NCBI GenBank assembly: GCA_028829895.1 | Contig: CM054179.1 | Coordinates: forward strand, 72,203,663 to 72,267,662 | Reading direction: 5' to 3' | Source: Sinotaia quadrata | Taxonomy: Eukaryota; Mollusca; Gastropoda; Architaenioglossa; Viviparidae | DNA length: 64,000 nucleotides | Shown: positions 29,101-34,859 of the stretch, one piece after another | How the letters are laid out: every line of letters begins with the position of its first letter | Numbering within the stretch: the first letter of the stretch is position 1 | Notes under the pieces: generated by a model | The model's database searches: none | What the model was told of the DNA's origin: nothing | Seen by the model: only the letters and a program-made list of their open reading frames with translations | Translations under genes and position numbers: made by a program

Positions 29101-32100
29101 TGAAACAAACGAGACAGGAAAAAGAAAATTTCATACGTTCTATTTGGCGTTGACGTGTTTATAACTTTTGCTTGACTAAAGGAAATAGAAAACTGAGTTT
29201 GTACTAGACGCAGCATAAATCTAATCTCTAATTAAATTTAAATGAAAATATAGTTTTCTCAATTAACATTCTGCATCATATACTTGCATGTAAAATGACA
29301 TGCATTGATGTTTGCTAATTTAATATGTAAATCAGATGAGTGATTTTGAAAATAAGAAATTTCTCCAGTTAGTACTATCACTAAAAGAGTTCATTCATCC
29401 ATCATGCGAGTCATAGCTCAGCGACTGTTGGACTACATATGAAAGCTCCGTCATCCATCATACAAGTAGCATGTCAAGGACTGCTGAACAACTTATATAA
29501 ATCACTTTGTTCTTAGCTACTGACCAGACAAATGATCTCCTGTTAATAATGTCTGTGTGTCCTACTGACCAGACAAATGATCTCCTGTTAATAATGTCTG
29601 TGTGTCCTACTGATCAGACAAATAATCTCCTGTTAATAATGTCTGTGTGTCCAGACTTCTTGTTTGTTTGTCACAGTCCGAAGAGGGCGAGCATGAAAAC
29701 CAAATTAGAGTGGGAATTGCATGTATGCTGATTAGCAAGGGAGCTTACTGTGACGTGAAGGACGAGGACGGTCGTGTGCCCTTGGTCTTTGGATGTTCCT
29801 CTATGACAGAAGCAGTTAAGAAATTCGTTGCTTCAAAGTAAGTGTCTATGATTGGATTCGTACACGAACAAATGGACAATGTTATTACAAAACTATTCTT
29901 CTTGTCTTCCTTAGAGCGCGGGACACTACTCGTGTTTACCTCCCTTCAGTCTATTTCATTTGAAAAATTTGAATTCCTCCAAAGAGGTAGAACAGTTGCG
30001 TAGTAATATTCCATATTAACTGATTACAGAAACAAATCAAGTATTGCTAAAATCTAGTCTAAGAGGTTAATTACAGAAAAGATGAAGGCTTATTGATATG
30101 TAAGCTAATTTAAACTCATATAGCTCAGTAGAAAACAAAATTACATTCTGTGCAAGATCAAATTTAACAGTAGATTTAGCATTTAAATTTAAAGGCACAC
30201 AAAACAGGAAAGTTAGTATTTAAATGTCAAGGTACACAAAACAGGCAAGAGATATTTCTGTTATTACTGAAATTTCAAGGCACACAAAAGAGACAAGAAA
30301 TATTTCTGCTAGTACTGAAGTTCCAGGTATATAGAACAGGCAAGAAACATTTCTGTTAGTACGGAAATTTCTAGGTACATGAGCACTAGTAAGAAAAACT
30401 GATGTGACTTTTACAGTCCACACCTCGTCAAGCTGACAACGGGAATTGCAAGTGAGATGACGGCGACAGGAACAGCGTCTACATTTCAGAAGAAAGAGAA
30501 CTGTGATGTTACCGAGGCCTTGAAGGGGATGGGGCTGCCGTGCGGAGTGTGCTTCACTCCGAAATCCGACGTCACACTGCAGCCTTGCCAACACAAATGC
30601 GTGTGCAGCAAGTGCAGTGAAAAGGTCACGCAGTGTCCGCTGTGTGACGCTAAAGTGGAAAACAAGGACATCACTGGTGAAGGTAGGGAAATATTTATAT
30701 ATATGTATTTTTTATTATCTGCCATGTAAAAGGTGGTACTGGTCTCATGATGGTGATCTTGGAAATGATACCATTGTTTCTGTGATTCCCTGGCACTGCT
30801 TTGAAGAGATGACGCACTACCTCCACCTGAGTGATAATGGACAGTTTGACCCTTCCGACAAGGTGTGCCAGGTATGACCTATTTTTGCCATGCTGAATGG
30901 CTGATTCCTCAAGTCTTTCATCAAAACCCGAAACGTCAGCATTGATGATTCGATGGTATCATACTATAGTAGGCATAGAGCCAAACAATTCATCAGAGGA
31001 AATCTGATCCATTTGACTGGAAGATGTGGGTCCTGACTACACCTCTGGTCTATGCTGTTTAAGGGGATCCATATGAAGTGGGGTGGGGAGGAGAAGGTAG
31101 ACTCACTATCCAGGACGTGACCTGGGCGGGTCAGTTGTTGGCTTGATTGCAGAACTCCAAAAAGGTGATTCACATCATCTGGCGTTTGACAATATATTCA
31201 CATCTTTGAAACAAGTGGATTGCTTGACTGAAAAAAGAATTGTTTGCACAGGCACCGTATGTTCAAGCCGTATGGAAGACTATCCTCTAAAAACCATCAA
31301 AGAGATGGATAAAACCAAAGCTGGCACATACAACTATTCCTGGGCTGATTGTCGTCCACTGGAATGATAACATCGTCAACGTAGTTTCACATCAAGGTGG
31401 GTCTTCACCAACCATTCAGACAACAAATCGGTAGACAAGAGGTGAGAGCCAACGTGTTCATCATCAGGCTCGAAATAAAACCATGGGTGGCATTGATCGC
31501 ATGGACCTAAATGTTGACAAGTAATCCGCTCCAAGAAGTGGTGGTGGTCGATCTGTGCGTACTAACTTGATCTGTGCGTTCTGTCTTGATCTGTGCGTAC
31601 TGTCTTGATCTGTGCGTTCTGCCTAGATCTGTGCGTTCTGTCTTGATCTGTGCGTTCTGTCTTGATCTGTGCGTACTGCCTTGATCTGTGTGTTCTGTCT
31701 TGATCTGTGCGTTCTGTCTTGATCTGTGCATACTACCTTGATCTGTGCGATCTGCCTTGATCTGTGCGTTCTGTCTTGATCTGTGCGTTCTGTCTTGATC
31801 TGTGCATACTGCCTTGATATGTGCGTACTGCCTTGATCTGTGCGTGCAGCAGGCAGCACATGTACCGAGATGCCTCTGACAGCAAGGAGGAACCACTGAA
31901 CTGCTACAGTACACCGGTCTGTGGCTACTTCCTAATTGTCACGTTCTCCCAAAGCTGGACGACGTGATGGTCATTTTCCTGCTGTTGACAAGCGTGTCCC
32001 TTCTAACGTGAGTTTTGACAACTTGGATCATTTGATCGAGCCGTGTCCCAAGCAGGTCCGCTGTACAGTTTGTGGAATGAAAACAAAGCATCGCTGCATC

Positions 32101-32872
32101 AAATGTGCAGTCCCTGTGCATGACCTGTGCTTTGTGGCTTTCCATACAATGTTAAATGACTAGGTTCAATAATTTGAACATGAATCAACTGAAAAGAAGA
32201 GAAAATATGCACACAACAGCTGAATTAAATACTGTTGGTTTTTTTTGGCTAAAAGATTCTGAATTGCATAGCGAAAAATACCATTATTTGTAATATTGTA
32301 ATTCAGAATGCCACTATCTTGACACATGTATACTTATTTGGAAGATATATTTTAAACGAAACATCATAATAACGTTTTAAATGTCACATTGGTTGCAAAA
32401 TTTGAATAAATATGATTGGAATTAGCTTTACAATTGTTTGACATGAATGGACGTGTTTGTGAAAACCCCCCTACCCTCTTGTGCCAGGTGCTCTTTATAA
32501 AAACAGGGAACATATATAGAAACAGGATTCTTCTCCAACAGGTGTTGTCTGGAGTCCTTTGCAGGACTCAGTCTCCATTGAGTAATTTTGTCGAGCGATT
32601 TGGCGCAGTATGAGCACAAAAAGAACGAAATTACACAGGAATACAACAGTGGGGAGGTCAAAGGGTGACAAATTTGTTTGTAAATGTAATGTTAAATATT
32701 TCAATTATAGCAGTTGTTTTGTGTTGTATGTCTGTGTGTGTTTTTTCCAATATTTTATAGGAACCCTCAAGCATGCTACACGAACCAAATATTTGAAGAT
32801 ATTTCTCTTTTTTTTTCAGATGACCAGAACATTGACGTGGAGAAATTTTGTAAGGACGTTGGCGTTCTTTAA
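4817..32872 (+). CDS. mib-like: MIB-like gene 1: Mind-bomb family E3 ubiquitin ligase, 18 exons, complete
   Basis: Coding exons: 4817-5024, 8651-8822, 9202-9503, 9967-10308, 11416-11591, 12118-12222, 13853-13954, 15003-15138, 16849-16994, 17885-18030, 20159-20318, 20891-21045, 22247-22373, 22766-22871, 25557-25639, 29677-29837, 30417-30682, 32820-32872. They total 2946 nt: 981 residues plus stop, all phases consistent. Domains: MIB/HERC2 (about 1-69), ZZ finger (70-127), MIB/HERC2 (130-225), Ser/Thr-rich linker (228-341), Mib SH3-type repeats (342-515), ankyrin repeats (about 530-870), RING (about 915-955), short tail. MIB proteins ubiquitylate Notch ligands to promote their endocytosis, with the MIB/HERC2-ZZ region binding substrate and the RING recruiting E2. 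Length fits the family (about 1000 residues), but only one RING is present, against two in MIB2 and three in MIB1. Orthology to MIB1 or MIB2 is unresolved. Two donors (exons 2 and 11) are weak, so reduced function cannot be excluded. Confidence 0.85.
5150..5220. repeat. (GT)n microsatellite
   Basis: Interrupted GT/GC dinucleotide tract early in intron 1 of gene 1. Confidence 0.9.
5457..5565. repeat. about 34-bp tandem repeat, 3 copies
   Basis: Three units built on GTATTGAATGCTGTAGCATT followed by ATAATTATT. Lies in intron 1 of gene 1. Confidence 0.8.
6131..6808. repeat. 56-bp minisatellite, about 12 copies
   Basis: Highly uniform units with TCGATAAGATGTCTGTGTCT followed by CGTTCACATCTTTATTAATT. 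The main variation is one G/A position in GTGTCT/ATGTCT and one in GATTGTC/GATTATC. Lies in intron 1 of gene 1; gene 2 has no counterpart. Confidence 0.95.
6985..7215 (+). repeat. dispersed repeat, copy 2 (diverged)
   Basis: Begins TGTGGTGGAGTGAATTCGC and contains the CCAGAGTTGAAATAACAACTC and GGATGAGTAATT blocks seen in copies 1 and 3. More diverged than either. Confidence 0.5.
7238..7393. repeat. 75-bp direct duplication
   Basis: Two copies of a unit starting AGAAAGTTCCATATTGTAAT and ending GTCGTCAGCGCATCA. They are almost perfect and directly adjacent. Confidence 0.85.
7640..8475 (-). pseudogene. decayed LTR-retroelement gag-protease fragment
   Basis: Minus-strand pieces in several frames read, in order, as a Gag-like helical segment (from about 8330 down), a CCHC zinc knuckle (CFRCGKPGHIKRYC, near 7850) and an aspartic protease motif with DTG (VPVLCDTGC, near 7740). 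Frameshifts and stops separate the pieces, and no RT, RNase H or integrase follows, so this is a relict inside intron 1 of gene 1. The CCHC-then-DTG order fits a retroelement Gag-Pol junction; the clade is not determined. Confidence 0.75.
8480..8570. repeat. mixed short tandem repeats (CTGT/CTAT, CA, TA)
   Basis: Short CTGT/CTAT, CACA and TATA runs just upstream of exon 2 of gene 1. Confidence 0.8.
8651..8822 (+). CDS. gene 1 exon 2: ZZ-type zinc finger
   Basis: Encodes a ZZ finger with CAEC, CNEC and CTLC pairs followed by HDLRH; all expected zinc ligands are present. In MIB proteins this finger lies between the two MIB/HERC2 domains, as here. Enters in phase 1 and leaves in phase 2. The donor is GTTAAG at 8823, whereas gene 2 has GTAAGT: one inserted T weakens it, and read-through would reach a stop near 8919. 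The first 101 nt are identical to gene 2, synonymous sites included. Intron 2 (8823-9201) holds nothing I recognise. Confidence 0.85.
9202..9503 (+). CDS. gene 1 exon 3: second MIB/HERC2 domain
   Basis: Encodes QLMNKRKASIKIRSAGMFPG, then the MIB/HERC2 core VKRGKDWMWGDQDGGQGSEG and SNSYRIGYAGHVDI. Acceptor TTTTAG and donor GTAGGT; phases 2 in and 1 out. Same length as gene 2 exon 3 (302 nt). Intron 3 (9504-9966) has short CTTCC/AAACTTC runs but no gene or element that I can identify. Confidence 0.85.
9967..10308 (+). CDS. gene 1 exon 4: Ser/Thr-rich linker
   Basis: Encodes about 114 residues rich in Ser, Thr, Asp and Glu (for example STPESSTASSDSS), with no known fold. Acceptor CTGCAG and donor GTAAGG; phase 1 in and out. 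It lies between the second MIB/HERC2 domain and the SH3-type repeats. The gene 2 copy has the same length (342 nt) but clearly more amino-acid change than neighbouring exons, so this is a fast-changing, probably disordered linker. Intron 4 (10309-11415) holds a 33-bp repeat at 10924-11054. Confidence 0.8.
10924..11054. repeat. 33-bp tandem repeat, 4 copies
   Basis: Four units built on CTCACATAAAGCACACTTCC then GCCTACTTTCA, in intron 4 of gene 1. Confidence 0.9.
11416..11591 (+). CDS. gene 1 exon 5: start of the Mib SH3-type repeats
   Basis: Encodes an acidic lead (TTEDENEELSVVIGDYVSIQ) followed by KLKELQPNYSGYV, the start of the first Mib repeat (SH3_15-like). Acceptor GTCAG, donor GTAAGT; phases 1 in, 0 out. 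The end differs from gene 2 (PAMLC against EYMSR). Intron 5 (11592-12117) has a C-run near 11990 but no recognisable feature. Confidence 0.8.
12118..12222 (+). CDS. gene 1 exon 6: first Mib SH3-type repeat, second half
   Basis: Encodes LLGRYGKVKSFSRRLGVVAQ and FRFNPAALIK, matching the family pattern LG..G.V......GVVV.F....FRFNPAAL.K. Phase 0 at both ends; donor GTAACG. Intron 6 (12223-13852) holds a hAT-like end at about 12800 and a 36-bp minisatellite. Confidence 0.8.
12801..12866 (+). mobile_element. hAT-like element end (remnant)
   Basis: CAGGCGTCACCAAACGTTTT followed by CACAGTGGGCCGG and GCGGGCCACAC resembles the terminal sequence of non-autonomous hAT elements. No matching opposite end or 8-bp target duplication is visible, because a minisatellite starts right after it. 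Confidence 0.4.
12869..13172. repeat. 36-bp minisatellite, about 8 copies
   Basis: Units of GATAGCTTGACTTGTCAGTT then AACACTGGAAATAAAC; the first two carry AATACT instead of AACACT. Open on both strands, so it produces false open frames. Confidence 0.95.
13853..13954 (+). CDS. gene 1 exon 7: second Mib SH3-type repeat, first half
   Basis: Encodes VPNLTEGDIVRIRRDIEKVK and VLCERVTW, matching the family's ..L..GD.V.I..D...VK.LC... pattern. Phase 0 in and out, 102 nt as in gene 2; acceptor TGACAG, donor GTAAAT. Intron 7 (13955-15002) holds GATA/GATG tracts at 14334-14420. Confidence 0.8.
14334..14422. repeat. (GATA)n / (GATG)n microsatellite
   Basis: GATA runs passing into GATG and back to GATA, in intron 7 of gene 1. 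Confidence 0.9.
15003..15138 (+). CDS. gene 1 exon 8: second Mib SH3-type repeat, second half
   Basis: Encodes TLGKVGRVVEVSDEEVRVSF and CCLPAPG, the second G.VG.VV.V....V.V.F repeat of the Mib family. Acceptor TTGCAG, donor GTAAGA; phases 0 in, 1 out; 136 nt in both genes. Intron 8 (15139-16848) holds a 37-bp and a 39-bp minisatellite and a hAT-type MITE. Confidence 0.85.
15402..15765. repeat. 37-bp minisatellite, about 10 copies
   Basis: Units of AGTCCTGAAAGTGATTGGAC then AATAAACACATTAAATA. Two units are shortened and lack ATTAAATA. Intron 8 of gene 1. Confidence 0.95.
16012..16178. repeat. 39-bp tandem repeat, about 4 copies
   Basis: Units of ATCAAACACTACCATTACTA then AAAGATTCACAAGAAGATTTC, in intron 8 of gene 1. 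Confidence 0.9.
16375..16594. mobile_element. non-autonomous hAT-type element (MITE), 220 bp, with 8-bp target duplication
   Basis: Starts CAGGGGTTCTTAACCT and ends AGGCTAATTTCCACTG; the ends form an imperfect inverted repeat (11 of 16 positions). The 8 bases on each side are identical (CACTAGAA at 16367-16374 and 16595-16602), the target-site length of hAT transposases. The body carries several GGTCCGTG motifs and encodes no transposase. It lies in intron 8 of gene 1 and not at the same place in gene 2, so it inserted after the duplication or was lost from gene 2. Confidence 0.85.
16849..16994 (+). CDS. gene 1 exon 9: first ankyrin-region exon
   Basis: Encodes SAILYAAIHQGNDDVVRAIC, an ankyrin helix pair, after a short linker. 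Acceptor TTTTAG, donor GTAAGC; phases 1 in, 0 out. It is 15 nt shorter than gene 2 exon 9, which carries five extra codons. Intron 9 (16995-17884) holds no clear gene; its last 250 bases include one weak relative of the acceptor repeat seen in gene 2. Confidence 0.8.
17885..18030 (+). CDS. gene 1 exon 10: ankyrin repeat
   Basis: Encodes EMTPLILACFEDQRRVAEVL and LEMGADVN, a clear ankyrin repeat (TPL..AC......V..LL..GADVN). Phases 0 in, 2 out; 146 nt in both genes. Donor GTATGC. Intron 10 (18031-20158) holds a large 47-bp minisatellite and no recognisable gene. Confidence 0.8.
18594..19170. repeat. 47-bp minisatellite, about 12 copies
   Basis: Units of ATTAAGTTTGTGTAGTTATA then ATAATTTCCAGTTTGTTTAGCACTGAT split between variants with CCAG, CAAG and CCCG. 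Intron 10 of gene 1; absent from gene 2. Confidence 0.95.
20159..20318 (+). CDS. gene 1 exon 11: ankyrin repeat
   Basis: Encodes KSEVLTKLLLERGADPFRMD and ALPGAI-type helices ending GVDVNAK. Phases 2 in, 0 out; one codon longer than in gene 2. The donor is GTCAGG, part of a GGTCAG triplication, whereas gene 2 has GTAAGT. Read-through would stop at 20337. Intron 11 (20319-20890) shows no feature beyond a short AAGCTTATCAT duplication. Confidence 0.75.
20891..21045 (+). CDS. gene 1 exon 12: ankyrin repeat
   Basis: Encodes DTAMHLAISQNNMKAMEALV and VLHHACITGSAR. Acceptor TTCCAG, donor GTAAGA; phases 0 in, 2 out; 155 nt in both genes. A perfect internal GTAAGT (20960) is conserved in gene 2 and could act as an alternative donor. 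Intron 12 (21046-22246) has loose AAAGGATTAC/ACATAAATCTAAA repeats and nothing else recognisable. Confidence 0.8.
22247..22373 (+). CDS. gene 1 exon 13: ankyrin repeat
   Basis: Encodes RSVELILARDKSRVDEYIGG and SAPLHVAAFNDHFECVRLLV. Phases 2 in, 0 out; donor GTGAGG. The last nine coding bases plus the donor form the first unit of a 20-bp minisatellite that fills most of intron 13 (22374-22765). The gene 2 exon 13 lies outside the window. Confidence 0.8.
22365..22625 (+). repeat. 20-bp minisatellite spanning the exon 13 splice donor
   Basis: Units of GTGACTGAGGTGAGGGATAT. The first unit is coding (Val-Thr-Glu) plus the true donor GTGAGG. Later units repeat exon end and donor about a dozen times with growing divergence. 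Use of any later donor would run into an in-frame TGA in the first intronic unit. Confidence 0.9.
22766..22871 (+). CDS. gene 1 exon 14: ankyrin repeat
   Basis: Encodes GGATIDLPDLPLIHTPLHLA then CQRANFLTAEALVELG, a canonical TPLHLAC ankyrin repeat. Phases 0 in, 1 out; donor GTAAAT. Intron 14 (22872-25556) holds a 24-bp duplication at the donor, a 73-bp duplication, a 45-bp minisatellite, dispersed repeat copy 3 and a second 45-bp repeat. Confidence 0.8.
23022..23160. repeat. about 73-bp direct duplication
   Basis: Two copies of ACAGGCCGGTATGTTTACTG then GTGTCAATGTA, with flanking sequence, in intron 14 of gene 1. Confidence 0.8.
23298..23797. repeat. 45-bp minisatellite, about 11 copies
   Basis: Units of CAGGCAGTAGTTAATATCTG then AGATTTCTTAATCTAATTCACACTA or ..CAG. 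Very uniform; intron 14 of gene 1. Confidence 0.95.
23980..24330 (+). repeat. dispersed repeat, copy 3
   Basis: Begins TGTGGCGGAGTAAATTTGCC and runs through CAGAGTTGGAGTAAAC, GTTCCAACTGGATGAG and GTCCGGTCATAAAAG, matching copy 1 block by block. It may extend further to the right; the 3' end is not defined. Confidence 0.65.
24515..24655. repeat. about 45-bp tandem repeat, 3 copies
   Basis: Units containing ATTCCTTGTGGTGTGTTGAG then TAAATGCACACGACACTTTGAGAAC; the last unit has a small deletion. Confidence 0.9.
25557..25639 (+). CDS. gene 1 exon 15: ankyrin repeat
   Basis: Encodes GADVNVQNTQGSTPLHLAMG, completing GADVN from exon 14. Phases 1 in, 0 out. Donor GTGTTG is weak at +4 to +6. Intron 15 (25640-29676), about 4 kb, holds a 30-bp repeat, a CAT tract near 27000, a 60-bp duplication at 28690-28815 and a 45-bp repeat before exon 16; otherwise I see no gene or element. 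Confidence 0.75.
25966..26088. repeat. 30-bp tandem repeat, 4 copies
   Basis: Units of CTCTCCTCCAAACCAAGACA then AAGTGTTCTT; intron 15 of gene 1. Confidence 0.9.
28690..28815. repeat. about 62-bp imperfect duplication
   Basis: Two copies of TGAGACATGAACATTGTCTC then AAGCAGACAGTTTAGT, with a third partial copy. Confidence 0.7.
29515..29652. repeat. 45-bp tandem repeat, 3 copies, just before exon 16
   Basis: Units of CTACTGACCAGACAAATGAT then CTCCTGTTAATAATGTCTGTGTGTC. It stops about 25 bp before the exon 16 acceptor and does not cross it. Confidence 0.9.
29677..29837 (+). CDS. gene 1 exon 16: last ankyrin repeat
   Basis: Encodes NQIRVGIACMLISKGAYCDV and VPLVFGCSSMTEAVKKF. Acceptor TCACAG, donor GTAAGT; phases 0 in, 2 out. 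Intron 16 (29838-30416) carries a degenerate ~48-bp repeat at 30190-30390 and nothing else recognisable. Confidence 0.8.
30190..30390. repeat. about 48-bp degenerate tandem repeat, about 4 copies
   Basis: Units built on AAGGCACACAAAACAGGCAA then GAAATATTTCTGTTAGTACTGAAATTTC, with mismatches; ends about 30 bp before exon 17. Confidence 0.75.
30417..30682 (+). CDS. gene 1 exon 17: C-terminal RING finger
   Basis: After a linker it encodes PCGVCFTPKSDVTLQP, then CQHKCVCSKC and CPLC: C-x2-C-x11-C-x-H-x3-C-x2-C-x6-C-x2-C, a complete C3HC4 RING of the Mib type. This domain binds the E2. Phases 2 in, 1 out; donor GTAGGG. If that donor is not used, translation ends 15 codons later at 30727-30729. It is the only RING in the gene. 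Confidence 0.85.
30729..32163 (+). pseudogene. decayed piggyBac-family transposase inside the last intron
   Basis: Fragments in shifting frames follow the piggyBac order: WYWSHDGDLGND and YLHLSDNG (30733-30880), SIDDSMVSYYSRHR (about 30935), HHLAFDNIFTSLKQVDCL then CTGTVCSSR (about 31165-31265), MGGIDRMDLNVDK (about 31482-31520), and a Cys-rich C-terminus with CTVCGMKTKHRC and FVAFH (32060-32155). Aspartates at the three catalytic regions are visible. Several stops and frameshifts, plus a 19-bp minisatellite before the C-terminal part, show it is dead. I could not find terminal repeats or TTAA duplications. It lies in intron 17 of gene 1. Confidence 0.85.
31545..31855. repeat. 19-bp minisatellite, about 16 copies, inside the piggyBac relict
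   Basis: Units of CTTGATCTGTGCGTTCTGT with variants GTACTGC and GCATACTG. It separates the MGGID motif from the Cys-rich C-terminus of the transposase relict. Confidence 0.95.
32820..32872 (+). CDS. gene 1 exon 18: acidic C-terminal tail and stop
   Basis: After a strong acceptor (T-tract then CAG) it encodes DDQNIDVEKFCKDVGVL and TAA at 32870-32872, completing a Glu-Asp-Asp junction in phase 1. The exon is inferred from the acceptor and phase only, since the gene 2 equivalent is outside the window. No AATAAA is seen in the next ~600 bases. The sequence from about 32850 on is a degenerate repeat of GGCGTACTTTA-like units that begins inside the coding tail. Confidence 0.6.
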
Positions 32873-32978
32873 AGTGTTTGTCGTGCTTTAAAAGATGTTG
32901 ACGTATTGTAAACGTCATTGGCGTACTTTACAAGGAGTTTGGATGGCGTACTTCAAACAGCAACTGGCGTACCAATAA
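32850..32978. repeat. degenerate 20-25-bp repeat over the gene 1 stop codon
   Basis: Five or six diverged units of GGCGTNCTTTAAA followed by a GTTTG/GTTGA spacer. The last six codons and the stop belong to the first unit. Confidence 0.5.
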
Positions 32979-33650
32979 CATTTTAAAATTCTAACATTTA
33001 TTAATGTTTAAGATCTTTTAACTTTATTATTGATGATTTCTCTAAACATTCAGAAAATATATAGAAAAATGTTGCCACTTTAAAACTGTAGTCAACGCGA
33101 TTTGAATGCCTTTAGACAATTAATGATGAAAATTTGTTGCTATTATTATTGCTATAGAAATGGGTTGTCTGTTTTGTAATATTTTCGTGTAGGTACGTGT
33201 TTATGTGTTTATATATATCCGTGTGTATGTGTTTGTATTTAGTCCACGAACAAGATGTAGATTAATGACTGAAGATAGATATTGTGCCTCAATAATATTT
33301 TTATGTTTTTTACAAAATTCCCATTCATTTCAAACGTATATAGCAACAGTAAACAATTCACTTTCCCACGTATATCTAAATATAACTAATGGTGTCAACT
33401 CAATATGGAGAAGAAATCTCACTGTGAAACATAGACAGTGCAGAGGCATTCATTTTTATATGCGCGTGAGTAGGACTGCTGACCGAAATTTTGGCAGATA
33501 GTGGAACACGATTCATAAATAATTCCATGAGAGAAGTTAACTCTTTGTTATCAATCAATAACGATAACCCCATATAACCCCCAGTGGAACTGGTCTGTAG
33601 AAATTATATGACAGTCAACCGCGTGACTGGGATAGATATTTGCCAGTGTT
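32979..33650. other. intergenic stretch, nothing recognised
   Basis: 3' flank of gene 1. AT-rich, with no domain-bearing frame, RNA gene or clear repeat. Confidence 0.5.
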
Positions 33651-33654
33651 ATTG

Positions 33655-33915
33655 TTCGCTTACAGGGAGACTACTCACGGGAGTACAGGTTTCAGTCCCT
33701 TCGAACTCCTGTACAGGAGAGCAGGTGGGGGCCTTCAGCTGTAGTCCGACAAATATGGACAGATGACAGTGCTGATGAGGAGGTGCGAATGACAGACCAA
33801 TATGTCACTGACATGCCTGAAAACAGGATGAAATCAATCAGATTGTGAAAGAAAATATGCAAGAAACTAAGCAGAAGCAAGCAGCCTACTTTAAACGAAT
33901 TTTACTCAGAGATTA
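33655..33915 (+). pseudogene. Gypsy-type integrase C-terminal fragment (relict)
   Basis: Reads RETTHGSTGFSPFELLYRRA, then in a shifted frame QIWTDDSADEEVRMTDQYV and NMQETKQKQAAYFKR, matching the stretch after the integrase catalytic core of Ty3/Gypsy elements. Stops and frameshifts; no LTR or other domain nearby. It lies between the two MIB-like genes. Confidence 0.7.
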
Positions 33916-34159
33916 GTTAAATGGAAAGTTTGGGACCGTAATGCTTGTCTGTCATGGTCACAGCAACACCGCGGTATGTTAAATGACGTACTTTTTCTTT
34001 TCTTTGTTTCTAGAAAATACATAAATTGCAAACAAATATCGCTTTCTAATTGATTCTTTCGGGGTAGCGGTGATCTGCGAAATCAACTTTTTGCAAAGTG
34101 AATTTGACACCGAAACTATCTACATAACGTGTCGAAATTAGTAGTACTAGTCTTCTTAG

Positions 34160-34545
34160 CAGTGTCACAGTTCTTCAGCCTTAGCAGTATTACTAAAATT
34201 CAGCCTTAACACTACAACTAGTTTTCAGCCTAAATTATAATTCTTGTCTTCAGCCAGGACAGTTTTACCTGGCCTGCTGCCTAGACAATTTCACTGGTCT
34301 TCTATAAGCGATATTTCTAGAATCAACTTATACTTATTACTAGTCTAAATAGTACTTTTTAATTTTCAACTTTTAATAAACAACTCTAGTCTTCCGCCTA
34401 AACAGTAGTCTAAACAGTATTTTCTCTTGAATCTAAGCACTATTTCCAGTCTTTCGGCCTAAACAGTATTTTACTCTTAAAATTAAATAGTATTTTCGTC
34501 TTGAATCTAAGCACTATTTCCAGTCTTTCAGCCCAAACAGTATTG
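34160..34545. repeat. degenerate repeat, AGTCTTCAGCCTAAACAGT-like units
   Basis: Loose repetition of CAGCCTAAACAGTATTTT and GAATCTAAGCACTATTTCC units through this stretch. Confidence 0.6.
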
Positions 34546-34721
34546 TTTGTTTGCACGTTAGACAATTATTTCCAATCTTTATCTTCGATAGTATTACTAT
34601 TTTCTGCATGGAGGGATAAGAGGAACAGGAATATACATTTGTTTTTAAAGTTATTTCATGGACACTGGAAAATTACAACGGTGCATGCAATGAACCGTAT
34701 TATATTTTTATCAGAAATAAA

Positions 34722-34858
34722 TGATCGCCTGAATCAGGTATAACCGAACCTTTTTAACTCTTTTTTGTATTAGCCTAAGTGGGAAAATAAATGATAGCCT
34801 GAATCAGGTATAACCGAACCTTTTTAACTCTTTTTTGTACTAGCCTAAGTGGGAAAAT
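34722..34858. repeat. about 68-bp direct duplication
   Basis: Two copies of GCCTGAATCAGGTATAACCG then AACCTTTTTAACTCTTTTTTGTA and GCCTAAGTGGGAAAATAA. Confidence 0.9.
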
Positions 34859-34859
34859 A

